NCBI GenBank assembly: GCA_003427395.1
Contig: BFEA01000127.1
Span: 1,643,177-1,670,155, forward strand
Direction: 5' to 3'
Source: Chara braunii
Lineage: Eukaryota > Streptophyta > Charophyceae > Charales > Characeae
DNA: 26,979 bases
Both the position numbers and the translations under genes were made by a program. The notes beneath the pieces are model-generated. The model ran no database searches, had not been told where the DNA came from, and worked only from the letters and a program-made list of their open reading frames with translations. This document shows, piece by piece, positions 18,891-26,979 of this stretch. Each line of letters opens with the position of its first letter. Within the stretch, counting starts at the first letter, position 1.

Positions 18891-18891
<1 letters not shown>
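17601..18891. other. Unassigned intergenic DNA with (CAT)n run
   Basis: Contains oligo-T stretches (17850-17875), a C-run near 18147 and a CAT microsatellite at about 18396-18432. A 155-codon plus-strand frame (18099-18566) includes the CAT run as poly-His and has no domain; it is not considered real. The LINE 5' untranslated region may extend into the first few hundred bases, but nothing shows its border. Confidence 0.5.
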
Positions 18892-18923
<32 letters not shown>

Positions 18924-19008
18924 AACAGCAGCCCCGTTAAGTGGGGCCCAGCGTTGAAGGCTCCATCGATTGGTGGGGAGCTGCACCTGCTGGAAATCGG
19001 GTCCAGCA
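18892..19008 (-). mobile_element. SINE-like 3' end, copy 2, with 31-bp poly-A on minus strand
   Basis: The 52-bp segment 18957-19008 matches 6604-6655 with about 6 differences, keeping the GCTGGA/TCCAGC hairpin. On the minus strand it is followed by 34 bp ending in an uninterrupted poly-A (poly-T on plus, 18892-18922). It lies about 150-265 bp downstream of the NDUFS1 stop and in the same orientation. The poly-A may therefore belong to a SINE inserted in the 3' flank, or, less likely, mark the 3' end of a retroposed transcript. Confidence 0.6.
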
Positions 19009-19147
19009 ATCTAGGGAGGTGATTAAGGTGGAGACAATCGAGCACAGCAACTGCACAGCACAGACAACAGCAGCACCTCTTTCCACAGCAACGATCGTTC
19101 GTTCGGACAACTGGACTGCGTACACAAGCTCAAGCTGGAGTCCAAAG

Positions 19148-19153
19148 ACTTAC
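19148..19153 (-). promoter_or_regulatory. Candidate 5' splice site just after the NDUFS1 stop
   Basis: On the minus strand, GTAAGT follows GGAA four bases after the TGA stop of NDUFS1. It is a perfect consensus for the intron side of a U2-type donor. If used, it would place an intron in the 3' untranslated region, with the terminal exon at lower coordinates. No acceptor could be chosen by eye. Confidence 0.4.
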
Positions 19154-19157
19154 TTCC

Positions 19158-21548
19158 TCAGAGATGAGGTAACCGCCCCTCCGCGACCTCCTTCTTCCGA
19201 GCGGCAGTGCACTTGGCCATGGTCTGCGATGCACGACTGATCGGGTCCGTCATATAGAAGTTATCAACCACTTTTTCAAAGGGCGTATCCGCAAGAGCAG
19301 AAGCATGATAGTGCGCAAGCGCATCTCCATTCAGCCACACCGATGGCTCAATACTGTCAACACGCGAGAGATGGGGAGCCACCTCTGCAAGCCTTTGCCG
19401 CACTCCGCTCACAGAATCATATGGCAGCCTCTTCCCCAAGACTTCAGAGAGTGCCCGAATTATCTTCCAATCATCCCTGGAATTGCCGACTACAGGCACG
19501 GCAGGCCTTGTCATTTGCACTCGTCCCTCCGTGTTGACATAGGTGCCTTCCTTCTCAGTGTAGGCAGCTCCTGGAAGGACAACATTGGCCATGCTTGCCC
19601 CCTTGTCGCCATGATGACCCTGGTAAACAACAAATGCCTCTTTTGCAATATCCCCCGCCTCGATATCATCGGCACCCAACAGGTAGACAAACTTCGCTGC
19701 TGGTGTCTTGTTCTCTGCAGCTTGTGGTCCTGGCACAAAACCTATGTCAAGAGCTGCCACGCGGCCCGCCGAGAGATGAAGCATGTTGTATCCATTCCAC
19801 CCGTCTCGGACAATCCTTGCCTGCTCAGTGATTCGCTGGACGGCAACCAACAGACTCTCCTTGTCTGGGCGGCGCATCAATCCAGCACCAACAATAACGA
19901 TAGGTCGGGACGCACCCTTCAGCACTGAAAGGTACTCGTGATTACCCTCTGCCAAATCCCTCAATGCGCTGGCCCCAGTTCCAAGGTGCTCGTGTGCATA
20001 GGTCAGATCTTGAGCCGGACCAATGCTTGCCACCTTCAATCTTCCACTGATTACAGCCTTCCTCAATCTCAAGTTAAGCAGTGGGGCTTCGGACCTCAAG
20101 TCCGTTCCCACCAGGAGGCAGACATCCGCCTCCTCAACCCCACTGAGCCTAGAATTGAACAGGTACTGCGACCTGATATCCGCATCCACGGCCTCTCCCT
20201 CAGATACATGATTCGTGCACCCTAGCCTGTTCATCAAGTCCTTCAAGGCAATCATCGATTCAGCATCGGCCAGCTTTCCCGCCACGGCCTTCATCTCGCC
20301 GCCAGATACACCGTGCAAAGCCGCTGCGATGGCATTAAACGCATCTGGCCAGTTCGATGGCTCCAGAAGGCCGTCATGCGACCTTACCATCGGGACAATC
20401 AACCTCTGGCGCCTCAGACCGTCGTAAGAAAACCGTGCCTTGTCCGTGATCCATTCCTCGTTAACCTCCTCGTTGAGGCGAGGCAGAATGCGCATGACCT
20501 CCGATCCTCGGGTATCAACTCGGATGCTTGCTCCGATGCTGTCGGTGACATCGATGGATTCGGTGCTCTTCAATTCCCAATTGCGCGCCGTGAAGGCGAA
20601 AGGCTTCGACGTGAGCGCGCCAACGGGGCAAAGATCAATCACGTTCCCAGACACCTCACTCGTCAGCATCCGTTCGATATAGGTCCCGATCTCCGAGTCC
20701 CGACCGCGACCGGTGACGCCTAGATCCTGCACTCCCGCGACCTCCGTCGCGTAGCGCACGCACCTCGTGCAGTGGATGCATCGGGTCATCACCGTCTTCA
20801 CCAAGGGCCCGAAGTTCTTGTCCTCCACGGACCTCTTGTACCCCGTGAAGCGCCCCCTGTCGCTTCCGTACACCATCGCCTGGTCTTGCAGGTCGCACTC
20901 GCCGCCTTGATCGCAGATAGGGCAATCTAGGGGGTGATTAAGGAGGAGAAACTCCATCACCCCCTCCCTTGCCTTCTTGACGAGAGGGGTGGAGGTCTTT
21001 ATCTTCATCCCTGGCATGGCGGGCATCGCGCAAGAAGCCACCGGTTTGGGAGATTTCTCCACCTCCACGAGGCACATGCGGCAGTTCCCGGCTATGGAGA
21101 GCCGCTGATGGTAACAGAACCTCGGGATCTCGACGCCTGCCACGTCACACGCCTGCAGCACTGTCACCCCCTTAGGGACCGTGACTGGATGCCCATCAAC
21201 TTCCACGTCGATGGTGTCGGACGCGGGCGGCGGGGGGGCCGCCTTCGCGGGCTCCGCCGCCGCCGCCGCCGCGCTCGCATAACCTCTGGCATTCTTCGCG
21301 CGCTCCGCGAACGACGGCTGATGGCTGGAGAGACGCGCTGATTGACTGGATGAGGAAGAGGAAGGAGAGCAGGGGGAGGAGGAGCAGGCGGGCGGGGAGG
21401 ATTCAGACGAGGCCACCGTGGCATAGCCACGTGGCGTTGACGACGACGCCACATGGACACACGGAAGCAGGCTCTGTCGTTGCGCGCATCTTCTCAAGGA
21501 GGTCGCGCTTGCGCGCCTCAGGGAGGCAGAGAGCAGACACCTCTGCAT
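19158..21548 (-). CDS. NDUFS1: NADH dehydrogenase (ubiquinone) Fe-S protein 1, 75-kDa subunit of complex I
   Basis: NDUFS1 (bacterial NuoG) is the largest subunit of the matrix arm of mitochondrial complex I and relays electrons from the flavin subunit towards ubiquinone. The 796-residue frame is uninterrupted. A plant-type ferredoxin domain carries the 2Fe-2S ligands C145, C156, C159 and C173. [14 protein letters not shown] gives the His-Cys3 cluster (H205, C209, C212, C218). CIHCTRC plus CPVGA gives the second 4Fe-4S cluster (C257, C260, C263, C307). The rest is the molybdopterin-oxidoreductase-like fold. It is longer than the ~730-750 residues usual in plants and animals because of an Arg/Ser/Ala-rich mitochondrial presequence with two RGYA motifs (about residues 40-43 and 88-91). 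The ATG at 21548 is the first in frame; the open frame upstream has only a GTG. A plant-like stretch is [19 protein letters not shown]. The lack of introns is notable. Confidence 0.97.
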   Translation of the reverse strand: MQRCLLSASLRRASATSLRRCAQRQSLLPCVHVASSSTPRGYATVASSESSPPACSSSPCSPSSSSSSQSARLSSHQPSFAERAKNARGYASAAAAAAEPAKAAPPPPASDTIDVEVDGHPVTVPKGVTVLQACDVAGVEIPRFCYHQRLSIAGNCRMCLVEVEKSPKPVASCAMPAMPGMKIKTSTPLVKKAREGVMEFLLLNHPLDCPICDQGGECDLQDQAMVYGSDRGRFTGYKRSVEDKNFGPLVKTVMTRCIHCTRCVRYATEVAGVQDLGVTGRGRDSEIGTYIERMLTSEVSGNVIDLCPVGALTSKPFAFTARNWELKSTESIDVTDSIGASIRVDTRGSEVMRILPRLNEEVNEEWITDKARFSYDGLRRQRLIVPMVRSHDGLLEPSNWPDAFNAIAAALHGVSGGEMKAVAGKLADAESMIALKDLMNRLGCTNHVSEGEAVDADIRSQYLFNSRLSGVEEADVCLLVGTDLRSEAPLLNLRLRKAVISGRLKVASIGPAQDLTYAHEHLGTGASALRDLAEGNHEYLSVLKGASRPIVIVGAGLMRRPDKESLLVAVQRITEQARIVRDGWNGYNMLHLSAGRVAALDIGFVPGPQAAENKTPAAKFVYLLGADDIEAGDIAKEAFVVYQGHHGDKGASMANVVLPGAAYTEKEGTYVNTEGRVQMTRPAVPVVGNSRDDWKIIRALSEVLGKRLPYDSVSGVRQRLAEVAPHLSRVDSIEPSVWLNGDALAHYHASALADTPFEKVVDNFYMTDPISRASQTMAKCTAARKKEVAEGRLPHL

Positions 21549-22283
<735 letters not shown>

Positions 22284-22435
22284 TCTCAGAGGGGGTGAAG
22301 TATTCAGCCTCTTCCTCGACCGTCACACTGTCAGAGGGTTGTGAAAAAGGGGCTCTAGAGGCTGTCCGAAAGAAGGAAAAGGGCATGCTCACAGCACCAA
22401 ATCTGAAGAGAAACTCGATGACAGTATACTCACAC

Positions 22436-22570
22436 TACCGTCTTCCCCCGAACATAACGCATATGCGTTGTAAGCGAATACAACGCATACCGTGCATTGT
22501 ATTCGTTTACAATGCGGTATGCGTTGTATTCATTTACAACCCATATGCGTTATGTTCGAGTGAACGAGAC
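22436..22570. mobile_element. Nested palindromic MITE-like element, ~135 bp
   Basis: It starts TACCGTCTTC(C)CCCGAACATAACGC, like the arms of the MITE at 6155, and ends GCGTTATGTTCGAGTGAA. The two halves are imperfect reverse complements along almost the whole length. Within each half are smaller palindromes on AACGCATATGCGTT (22456-22469, and a one-off copy near 22537-22554) and copies of GTATTCG/CGAATAC. It can fold into one long hairpin. There is no coding capacity. The right end is less well preserved, so the 3' border is approximate. Confidence 0.7.
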
Positions 22571-22913
22571 CAACTTTACCTGCACAAGGGGGTCGGGTCC
22601 AGGCTGAATAGGTTCAGTTCTGGACCACGGCTGGGGGCCTGAGAGCCTTGGCAAAAAGGTAAAAGTAAAGTAGGGACGTACCTTTCCATGTTCTGGGTTG
22701 AGTTTCATTCCTTTCCCCTACTTGGGCCCTTGCTCCACTCCTCAGCAAGTGTGCAAAATGAGAATGAATCTTCCGCTAGAACGTAGACAAATACAACCCT
22801 TTTCTTTTTTGTCTTGGTGACCACGGTGCTGCAGAGAGGCCTTGGTGAGTGGCTTTCTTATTTTTCCACTTTCTTGGCCGCGCCACACTCTTGGCTGTCA
22901 GAAGTGCCTTCGT

Positions 22914-22918
<5 letters not shown>
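22571..22918. other. Unassigned sequence
   Basis: No repeat, RNA gene or domain-bearing frame is seen between the palindromic element and the next GA tract. Confidence 0.45.
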
Positions 22919-22948
<30 letters not shown>

Positions 22949-22949
22949 N

Positions 22950-22999
<50 letters not shown>
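22919..22999. repeat. (GA)n microsatellite, ~81 bp
   Basis: GA dinucleotides with one N at about 22949. Arg-Glu frames across it are artefacts. Confidence 0.97.
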
Positions 23000-23000
<1 letters not shown>

Positions 23001-23175
23001 AGCTTGTCAGTGACAGGGAGGGCAATTTCTTACCGACAGAAGAGGGGGGAGAGAGAGACGCTATGCCCAAGGCCAAAATACAACACATCTGTGATTACGG
23101 GCCAGCAAGAGCCTGTCCCATTCACCACGACAAAAACGAAGCAGAGGTTGACCTTCGAGGGCAGGGGGGAGGAAG

Positions 23176-23356
23176 GTTATATTCTAATACAACAATTTTA
23201 TCTTCGTAAAATTAGAATATAACGTATATAGGTATTATTCGAATAGAACGCACATGCGTTATATTCAAATTGCCCTTGTATTCGAAGAAAAGGGTTTAAA
23301 TTTTTGAAAACTGATTTTTTTCTTTAACTCGAATACAACGCATATGCGTTATGTTC
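23176..23356. repeat. Cluster of three AT-rich hairpins of the CGAATANAACGC family
   Basis: GTTATATTCTAAT (23176-23188) and its exact reverse complement (23211-23223) form a 13-bp stem. Next comes an imperfect palindrome, 23241-23266, reading GAATAGAACGCACATGCGTT outward. The third, 23331-23356, has the 14-bp perfect core AACGCATATGCGTT (23337-23350), identical to 22456-22469. GTTATATTC / GAATATAAC and GAATACAACGC arms link them to the elements at 6155 and 22436. The cluster may be the remains of one larger or several nested insertions. Confidence 0.65.
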
Positions 23357-23910
23357 AAGGAAGACGCTAGGCCGTCAAAAAATCACAAAATCAGTATCCT
23401 GATCAAGTACTTCATTTTACAAGGACTAAACCTGACCGCTGATTTTGCGATTTTGCCATTCCGAGTGTCAAATGTGAGTATGTGTTTGATTGATTCACAA
23501 CTCAAAACCCACATTCAAATGTTATCATACACATCTGCAACGAGAGGTAGATTGAAGAGAGCAGATTCACACCATTGCGATGGAGAGAGATTGTACAGTG
23601 GAAGCCAAAACCAGATAAAAATTTAGAGGAAAACGTTTCAATTAGTTGTTTATTACAACCCCTACTCTCCTCCTCTCAATCGAACAACTCCAAGAATCTT
23701 AACCACAATATTTGTTCCACCTCCAATTACCCTCAACAATACACTTCAACGAACTCTCAGTGGAACTTCACTTTTTCCTACGACTGCCAATTTTCAATGA
23801 GCCCACTGTTGAAAACAACATCCCATCATGCCCCGAGTTTGTGAGTAGCGGCCTGATCTGGCATTAGCCATATATCAAGTCGCAGCGCCTCAAATCACCG
23901 TGAAGAAGAG
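23357..23910. other. Unassigned sequence
   Basis: One plus-strand frame (23575-23844) is open, Ser/Asn/Thr/Gln-rich and without a recognised motif. The downstream fragment at 23911 is in the same frame after two stops. There is no evidence of a gene beyond that. Confidence 0.4.
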
Positions 23911-24286
23911 GTGAACCTCGATGAAAAAGATGATGCCCGCCCTGGTATGGCAGAAACCAGCAACAAGCCTGTCGAGCCCCTTGATGAACAACAACATTCT
24001 TCAACTTCCACAAACAGCAACGTGATGGCAGTGACATCACCACCTGGAAGACCTCCTACAAAAGTTGTTTTCGGGCGTCCCAGCTATGACTGCCCAAGTT
24101 CCCCTTCAAAAAGAAAGACCGAGCGTTGGAAATAGTGTCGCTCATGTACTCCCGTCACCACCTACAAATCTTACGAGTGTAAACGTTTTCTTGACACGTT
24201 ATGGAAAAAACCAGAATAATATCATAGAAGCATGTTCGCAACACAAGGACAACAAAAATAGGTCGTCAACACCGCCTGATTTTTAG
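23911..24286 (+). other. Two overlapping open frames, possible decayed protein fragment
   Basis: The frame 23911-24135 is hydrophilic and ends with GRPPTKVVFGRPSYD followed by SKRKTERW, a basic cluster that looks less random than surrounding translations. A second frame (24065-24286) overlaps it and continues VAHVLPSPPTNLTSVNVF. A one-base frameshift could join them. An AATAAA at about 24385 lies downstream. I do not recognise the family. It could be a transposase-associated remnant, an exon of an unknown gene, or chance. Confidence 0.2.
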
Positions 24287-24546
24287 TAGATTGGCTTCTC
24301 TGATTCAAATAACTCGAAGGAATAAGACAATATACATAGTTGCATACATGATACTGTGTGTAAATATATAACATTTTATAAAGCAATAAAATATATATGT
24401 GCATATTGAAAGAGATAGAAAGAGAGAAAGGGAGAGTCAAACAAGGATAAAATTATGGTTGTGTAATCCATAACACTTTGTCACATGATGTGTTGTATTC
24501 GCGCAGTAGTTTTACTCTCCGGTAGATTTTCGCAATCCAAAGTCGA

Positions 24547-24771
24547 GTGTGTATCAGCATGTCAATCAAGAAACATTTCAACAATGCAAAACTTGTTATA
24601 CAAGATGTTGTCAACAATCTTCATATAGCTCGCAAACGGTCGCACGCAACTACAGAACGCGTTCGAAGCACGCACGCAAATTTACAAGCAATGTGTGAAG
24701 AGATTGGGGTACAAGAAACGCGTCTGCAAGATATCCTGTATATGGTCGCTATCCGACTGAGAGCACAATAA
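24547..24771 (+). other. Short open frame with helical, charged C-terminus; identity unknown
   Basis: 74 codons on the plus strand. The middle and end are rich in Leu, Val, Arg, Glu and Gln spaced as in an amphipathic helix (IQDVVNNLHIARK, then IGVQETRLQDILYMV), so a coiled-coil tail is possible. The frame opens upstream without a clear start, and no splice or polyadenylation context supports it strongly. It may belong with the fragment at 23911-24286 as parts of one decayed gene. Confidence 0.25.
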
Positions 24772-24959
24772 TGGTTTCGGGGTCTCTGCAAACCTTACGT
24801 AATAACAATGTATCATCATCACAAACATTGACACATTCCGTTATATCGAAAAAGACACTGTCATTTTGTTGCATTTGAAGTATGGTTGTTGCGGTAAGAC
24901 GGTACAACTTCGACGGGTTTGGCGTAATGCAAAGTGTTATTAATAACACAAAGTGTTTT

Positions 24960-25348
24960 GAATTTGGTTTTCAATTTTTTTTTTTTTTTCCTCTCTCTTC
25001 TCTCTCTCTATATATATAGATATAATATATATATATATAATATATGTAATATATATATGTATATATATTTTCATTTATTGATTTTGATTTCTCATTTAAA
25101 TTGAGTTTTTAAATTAAATCATTCATATATATAATTTATATTTTAATTCTAGTAAGTTTCAACAAATATATGCTATAATAGTGTCCTAAAGATTTATATA
25201 TCTATATATAATTTAAATATACTTATCTATACATTATATATATAATATTTATATTCAATTATTATTATTCTATTTTATTAATGATAATATGTTTCTATAT
25301 GAATAGGATGAATAAATTTTCAATATTGATAATTTATATATATATATA
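24960..25348. repeat. AT-rich low-complexity DNA with TATA runs
   Basis: Oligo-T, a short CT run, then repeated TATATA tracts (about 25010-25070, 25194-25210, 25333-25348). The last run abuts the left end of the first terminal-inverted-repeat element. No gene is seen. Confidence 0.85.
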
Positions 25349-26059
25349 CAGGGTCACCAGCCCGTACGTACAAGCATTCGGGATCCCGTACGGGGTTCGA
25401 ACCCGGCGGCATTCGGCTCTCGCAAAAAAATATTTCGGTGCTTAAAAATATATATTTTTTATCGATTGTTTTTTTATCAGTTCTTTATGTCGTGAGGTAA
25501 CCGTCTATAAATTTTCAAGTCATTTGGCTACGCCAACTAAGAACTACAAATCTCCAAAGATGGCGGTGTCAAAACATGCTCGCCCACGTTTTTGCTCACT
25601 TTTTACATTATGTTTTCACTTTAGTTTGGAATCTAAACAATTTTATTATTTTTTGAAAATTTTTTAGTAGTTTTGAATTACGTGAGGTACACATCTGTAA
25701 ATTTTCAGGGCGTTTATCTCAGTAAAAAAAAAAAAAAATCACCAAAAACGGCGGTTTCGAAAACGTGCTCGTGCACTCACTAATTGTTTTTTATTTTATT
25801 TTTTAGCATTTATTTTTCGTATTTTATTTTTATTTCAAATTTGGTAAGGAATTTGAATGTTATGCTGAGGGAATTTTTTATTTATTTATTTTTCTTCATA
25901 ACATTTTTTTTCCAGATTGTTTTGACTCTTTTTTTGTTTTTTGTTTTTTTGTTTTTGGTCCACGTTTAGCTCGAACGGCCGAACGCATTCCCAAGGGGTC
26001 CCATACGTTCGGGCGCTCAGGTTCAAACTTTCGATCCGTCCCGAACGCCGGTTACCTTG
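25349..26059. mobile_element. Terminal-inverted-repeat element in AT microsatellite, copy 1 (~711 bp)
   Basis: It begins CAGGGTCACCAGCCCG and ends CGAACGCCGGTTACCTTG, whose reverse complement starts CAAGGTAACCGGCG, so the ends form an imperfect inverted repeat. Both ends abut TATATA runs, hiding any target duplication. The terminal ~100 bp are GC-rich with repeated GTTCGGG/CCGAAC words, while the middle is A/T-rich. Two diverged internal copies of a block like CAAAGATGGCGGTGTC lie near 25555 and 25743. It aligns block for block with 26107-26829. No transposase is encoded, so it is a non-autonomous DNA element of uncertain superfamily. Confidence 0.75.
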
Positions 26060-26106
26060 TATATATATATATATATATATATCGTCAAATAGAATATATA
26101 TATATA

Positions 26107-26717
26107 CAGGGTTACATGACCGAACGTTCGGTCGTTCACGGTCGCGTTCGGGGGCCGAACACCTCCAGGTTCGGCCCCCGCCAAAAAACATTTCGGGGCC
26201 TAAAAATAACTTTTTTTTTCTGAATATTGTTTTGTGAGTTCCCTATGATGAAAGCTGCATGCCAATAAATTTTGAAGTCATTCTGGTAAGCCAAACAAAC
26301 ATTAAAAATCGTCAAAGATGGGGGTGTCAAAACGTGCTCGCCCACTCGCTATTTTGTTTTTTTTTTCACTTTTAACTTTTTGTTTTAACTTTATTTCGGA
26401 GCCTAAACAATTTTATTATTTTTTGAAAACTTTTTAACGAGTTATTGATTATGTAGACTACATGTCTGTAAATTTTCAGGGAATTTTTCAATGCCAAAAA
26501 ATAATTAAAACTCGGCAAAGATGGTGGTGTCGAAAAGGTGTTGGCACACTCACTCATTTTAACTCTCTTTTTATTTTTTCTTATTTTTATCATAGTATTT
26601 ATTTTTTGTGTTTGATTTTTAATTTTTCAAATTTGGTAAAGAATGTGGATGTAGTGCCCGGGCAAATGTTGTTTAGTTTATTTGTCACCATAACATAGTT
26701 GTTTTTCAGAATTTTCT

Positions 26718-26767
<50 letters not shown>

Positions 26768-26829
26768 GCGTTCGCCGAAGGGGTCTCGTACGTTCGGGCG
26801 TTCGGCCCGTCCCAAACGTCGGCAAACCT
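26107..26829. mobile_element. Terminal-inverted-repeat element in AT microsatellite, copy 2 (~723 bp)
   Basis: It begins CAGGGTTACATGACCGAACG and ends near CGTCGGCAAACCT, again abutting TATATA. The same order is seen as in copy 1: GC-rich left end with the palindrome CCGAACGTTCGG, ATTTCGG, CCTAAAAATA, AAATTTT, two CAAAGATGG blocks (about 26315 and 26515, internal period ~200 bp), a long T-tract (26719-26765), then the GC-rich right end with ACGTTCGGGCG. Only 47 bp of mostly AT repeat separate it from copy 1, and both copies have the same orientation. Confidence 0.75.
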
Positions 26830-26917
26830 ATATATATCGTCACAAATAGAATATTCATATATATATATATATATTGGTGTGTTTCTTTTTTCACATTTTT
26901 TTTTTCACATTTTTCTT

Positions 26918-26963
<46 letters not shown>

Positions 26964-26979
26964 CTTCTCTCTCCCTCTC
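26830..26979. repeat. AT run, TCGTCACAAATAGAA junction, and terminal (CT)n
   Basis: TATATA is followed by TCGTCACAAATAGAA, then another AT run, T-rich sequence and a CT microsatellite (about 26918 to the window end). The TCGTCACAAA phrase next to AT runs is shared with 4026-4230, over 20 kb away. Confidence 0.85.

Noticed and set aside
20313-21341. Several plus-strand frames opposite NDUFS1
   Set aside because: They are antisense shadows of a conserved coding sequence and show no homology of their own.
25375-25410. Possible tRNA T-arm (GGGTTCGAACCC) on the left end of the first TIR element
   Set aside because: The homologous position of the second copy lacks the tRNA-like loop, there is no A box at proper spacing, and no cloverleaf can be drawn. 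It is a chance palindrome in the GC-rich end.

Overview
The window is nuclear DNA from a eukaryote, most likely a member of the green lineage. It is one intact nuclear-encoded mitochondrial gene set in a large, repeat-dense, gene-poor landscape of long GA/CT, GT and AT microsatellites, oligo-A/T tracts and decayed transposons. The protein of the one gene reads like plant complex I 75-kDa subunits. The main retroelement is a LINE with a zf-RVT-type zinc-binding tail, which is common in plants. A streptophyte alga with a large genome (a Chara-like organism) would fit, but this is inference. Isolated Ns and a leftover sequencing adapter show a draft short-read assembly.

Positions 1-6700 hold no gene I can support. 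They contain compound microsatellites with tandemly duplicated flanks, a 220-bp dispersed repeat present twice (945-1164 and 3749-3974), a GAT-rich tract (2546-3000), a 77-bp duplicated unit between AT runs (4026-4168), a 153-bp tandem repeat (5520-5825), a 109-bp hairpin MITE (6155-6263) and a short SINE-like 3' end (6592-6655).

Positions ~6690-17600 are one decayed LINE on the minus strand. Its order is ORF1 (Gln-rich, zinc knuckle), an APE-type endonuclease, a reverse transcriptase with FADD, and a zf-RVT-like tail. Frameshifts, stops and lost catalytic Asp residues mark it as dead. It is interrupted by a 1.67-kb hAT-like element (11765-13438, 8-bp target duplication), by an 81-bp direct-repeat/tRNA-like insertion (14913-15368), and by a 72-bp laboratory artefact: a Tn5/Nextera mate-pair junction plus two local duplications (15622-15693).

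Positions 19158-21548, minus strand, encode NDUFS1, the 75-kDa Fe-S subunit of complex I. The reading frame is uninterrupted, all cluster ligands are present, and there is a mitochondrial-type N-terminal extension. A consensus splice donor lies 4 nt after the stop.

Positions 21600-26979 are again repeats. They include duplicated GT/GA microsatellites, a family of palindromes built on an AACGCATATGCGTT core (22436-22570, 23241-23356) whose arms resemble the hairpin MITE at 6155, and weak open frames of unknown origin (23911-24771). At the end are two adjacent ~0.7-kb terminal-inverted-repeat elements sitting in AT microsatellites (25349-26059, 26107-26829). No operon-like cooperation between genes exists here. 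The only functional unit supported is NDUFS1, and the rest records nested transposition and microsatellite growth. I found no new multi-gene system.
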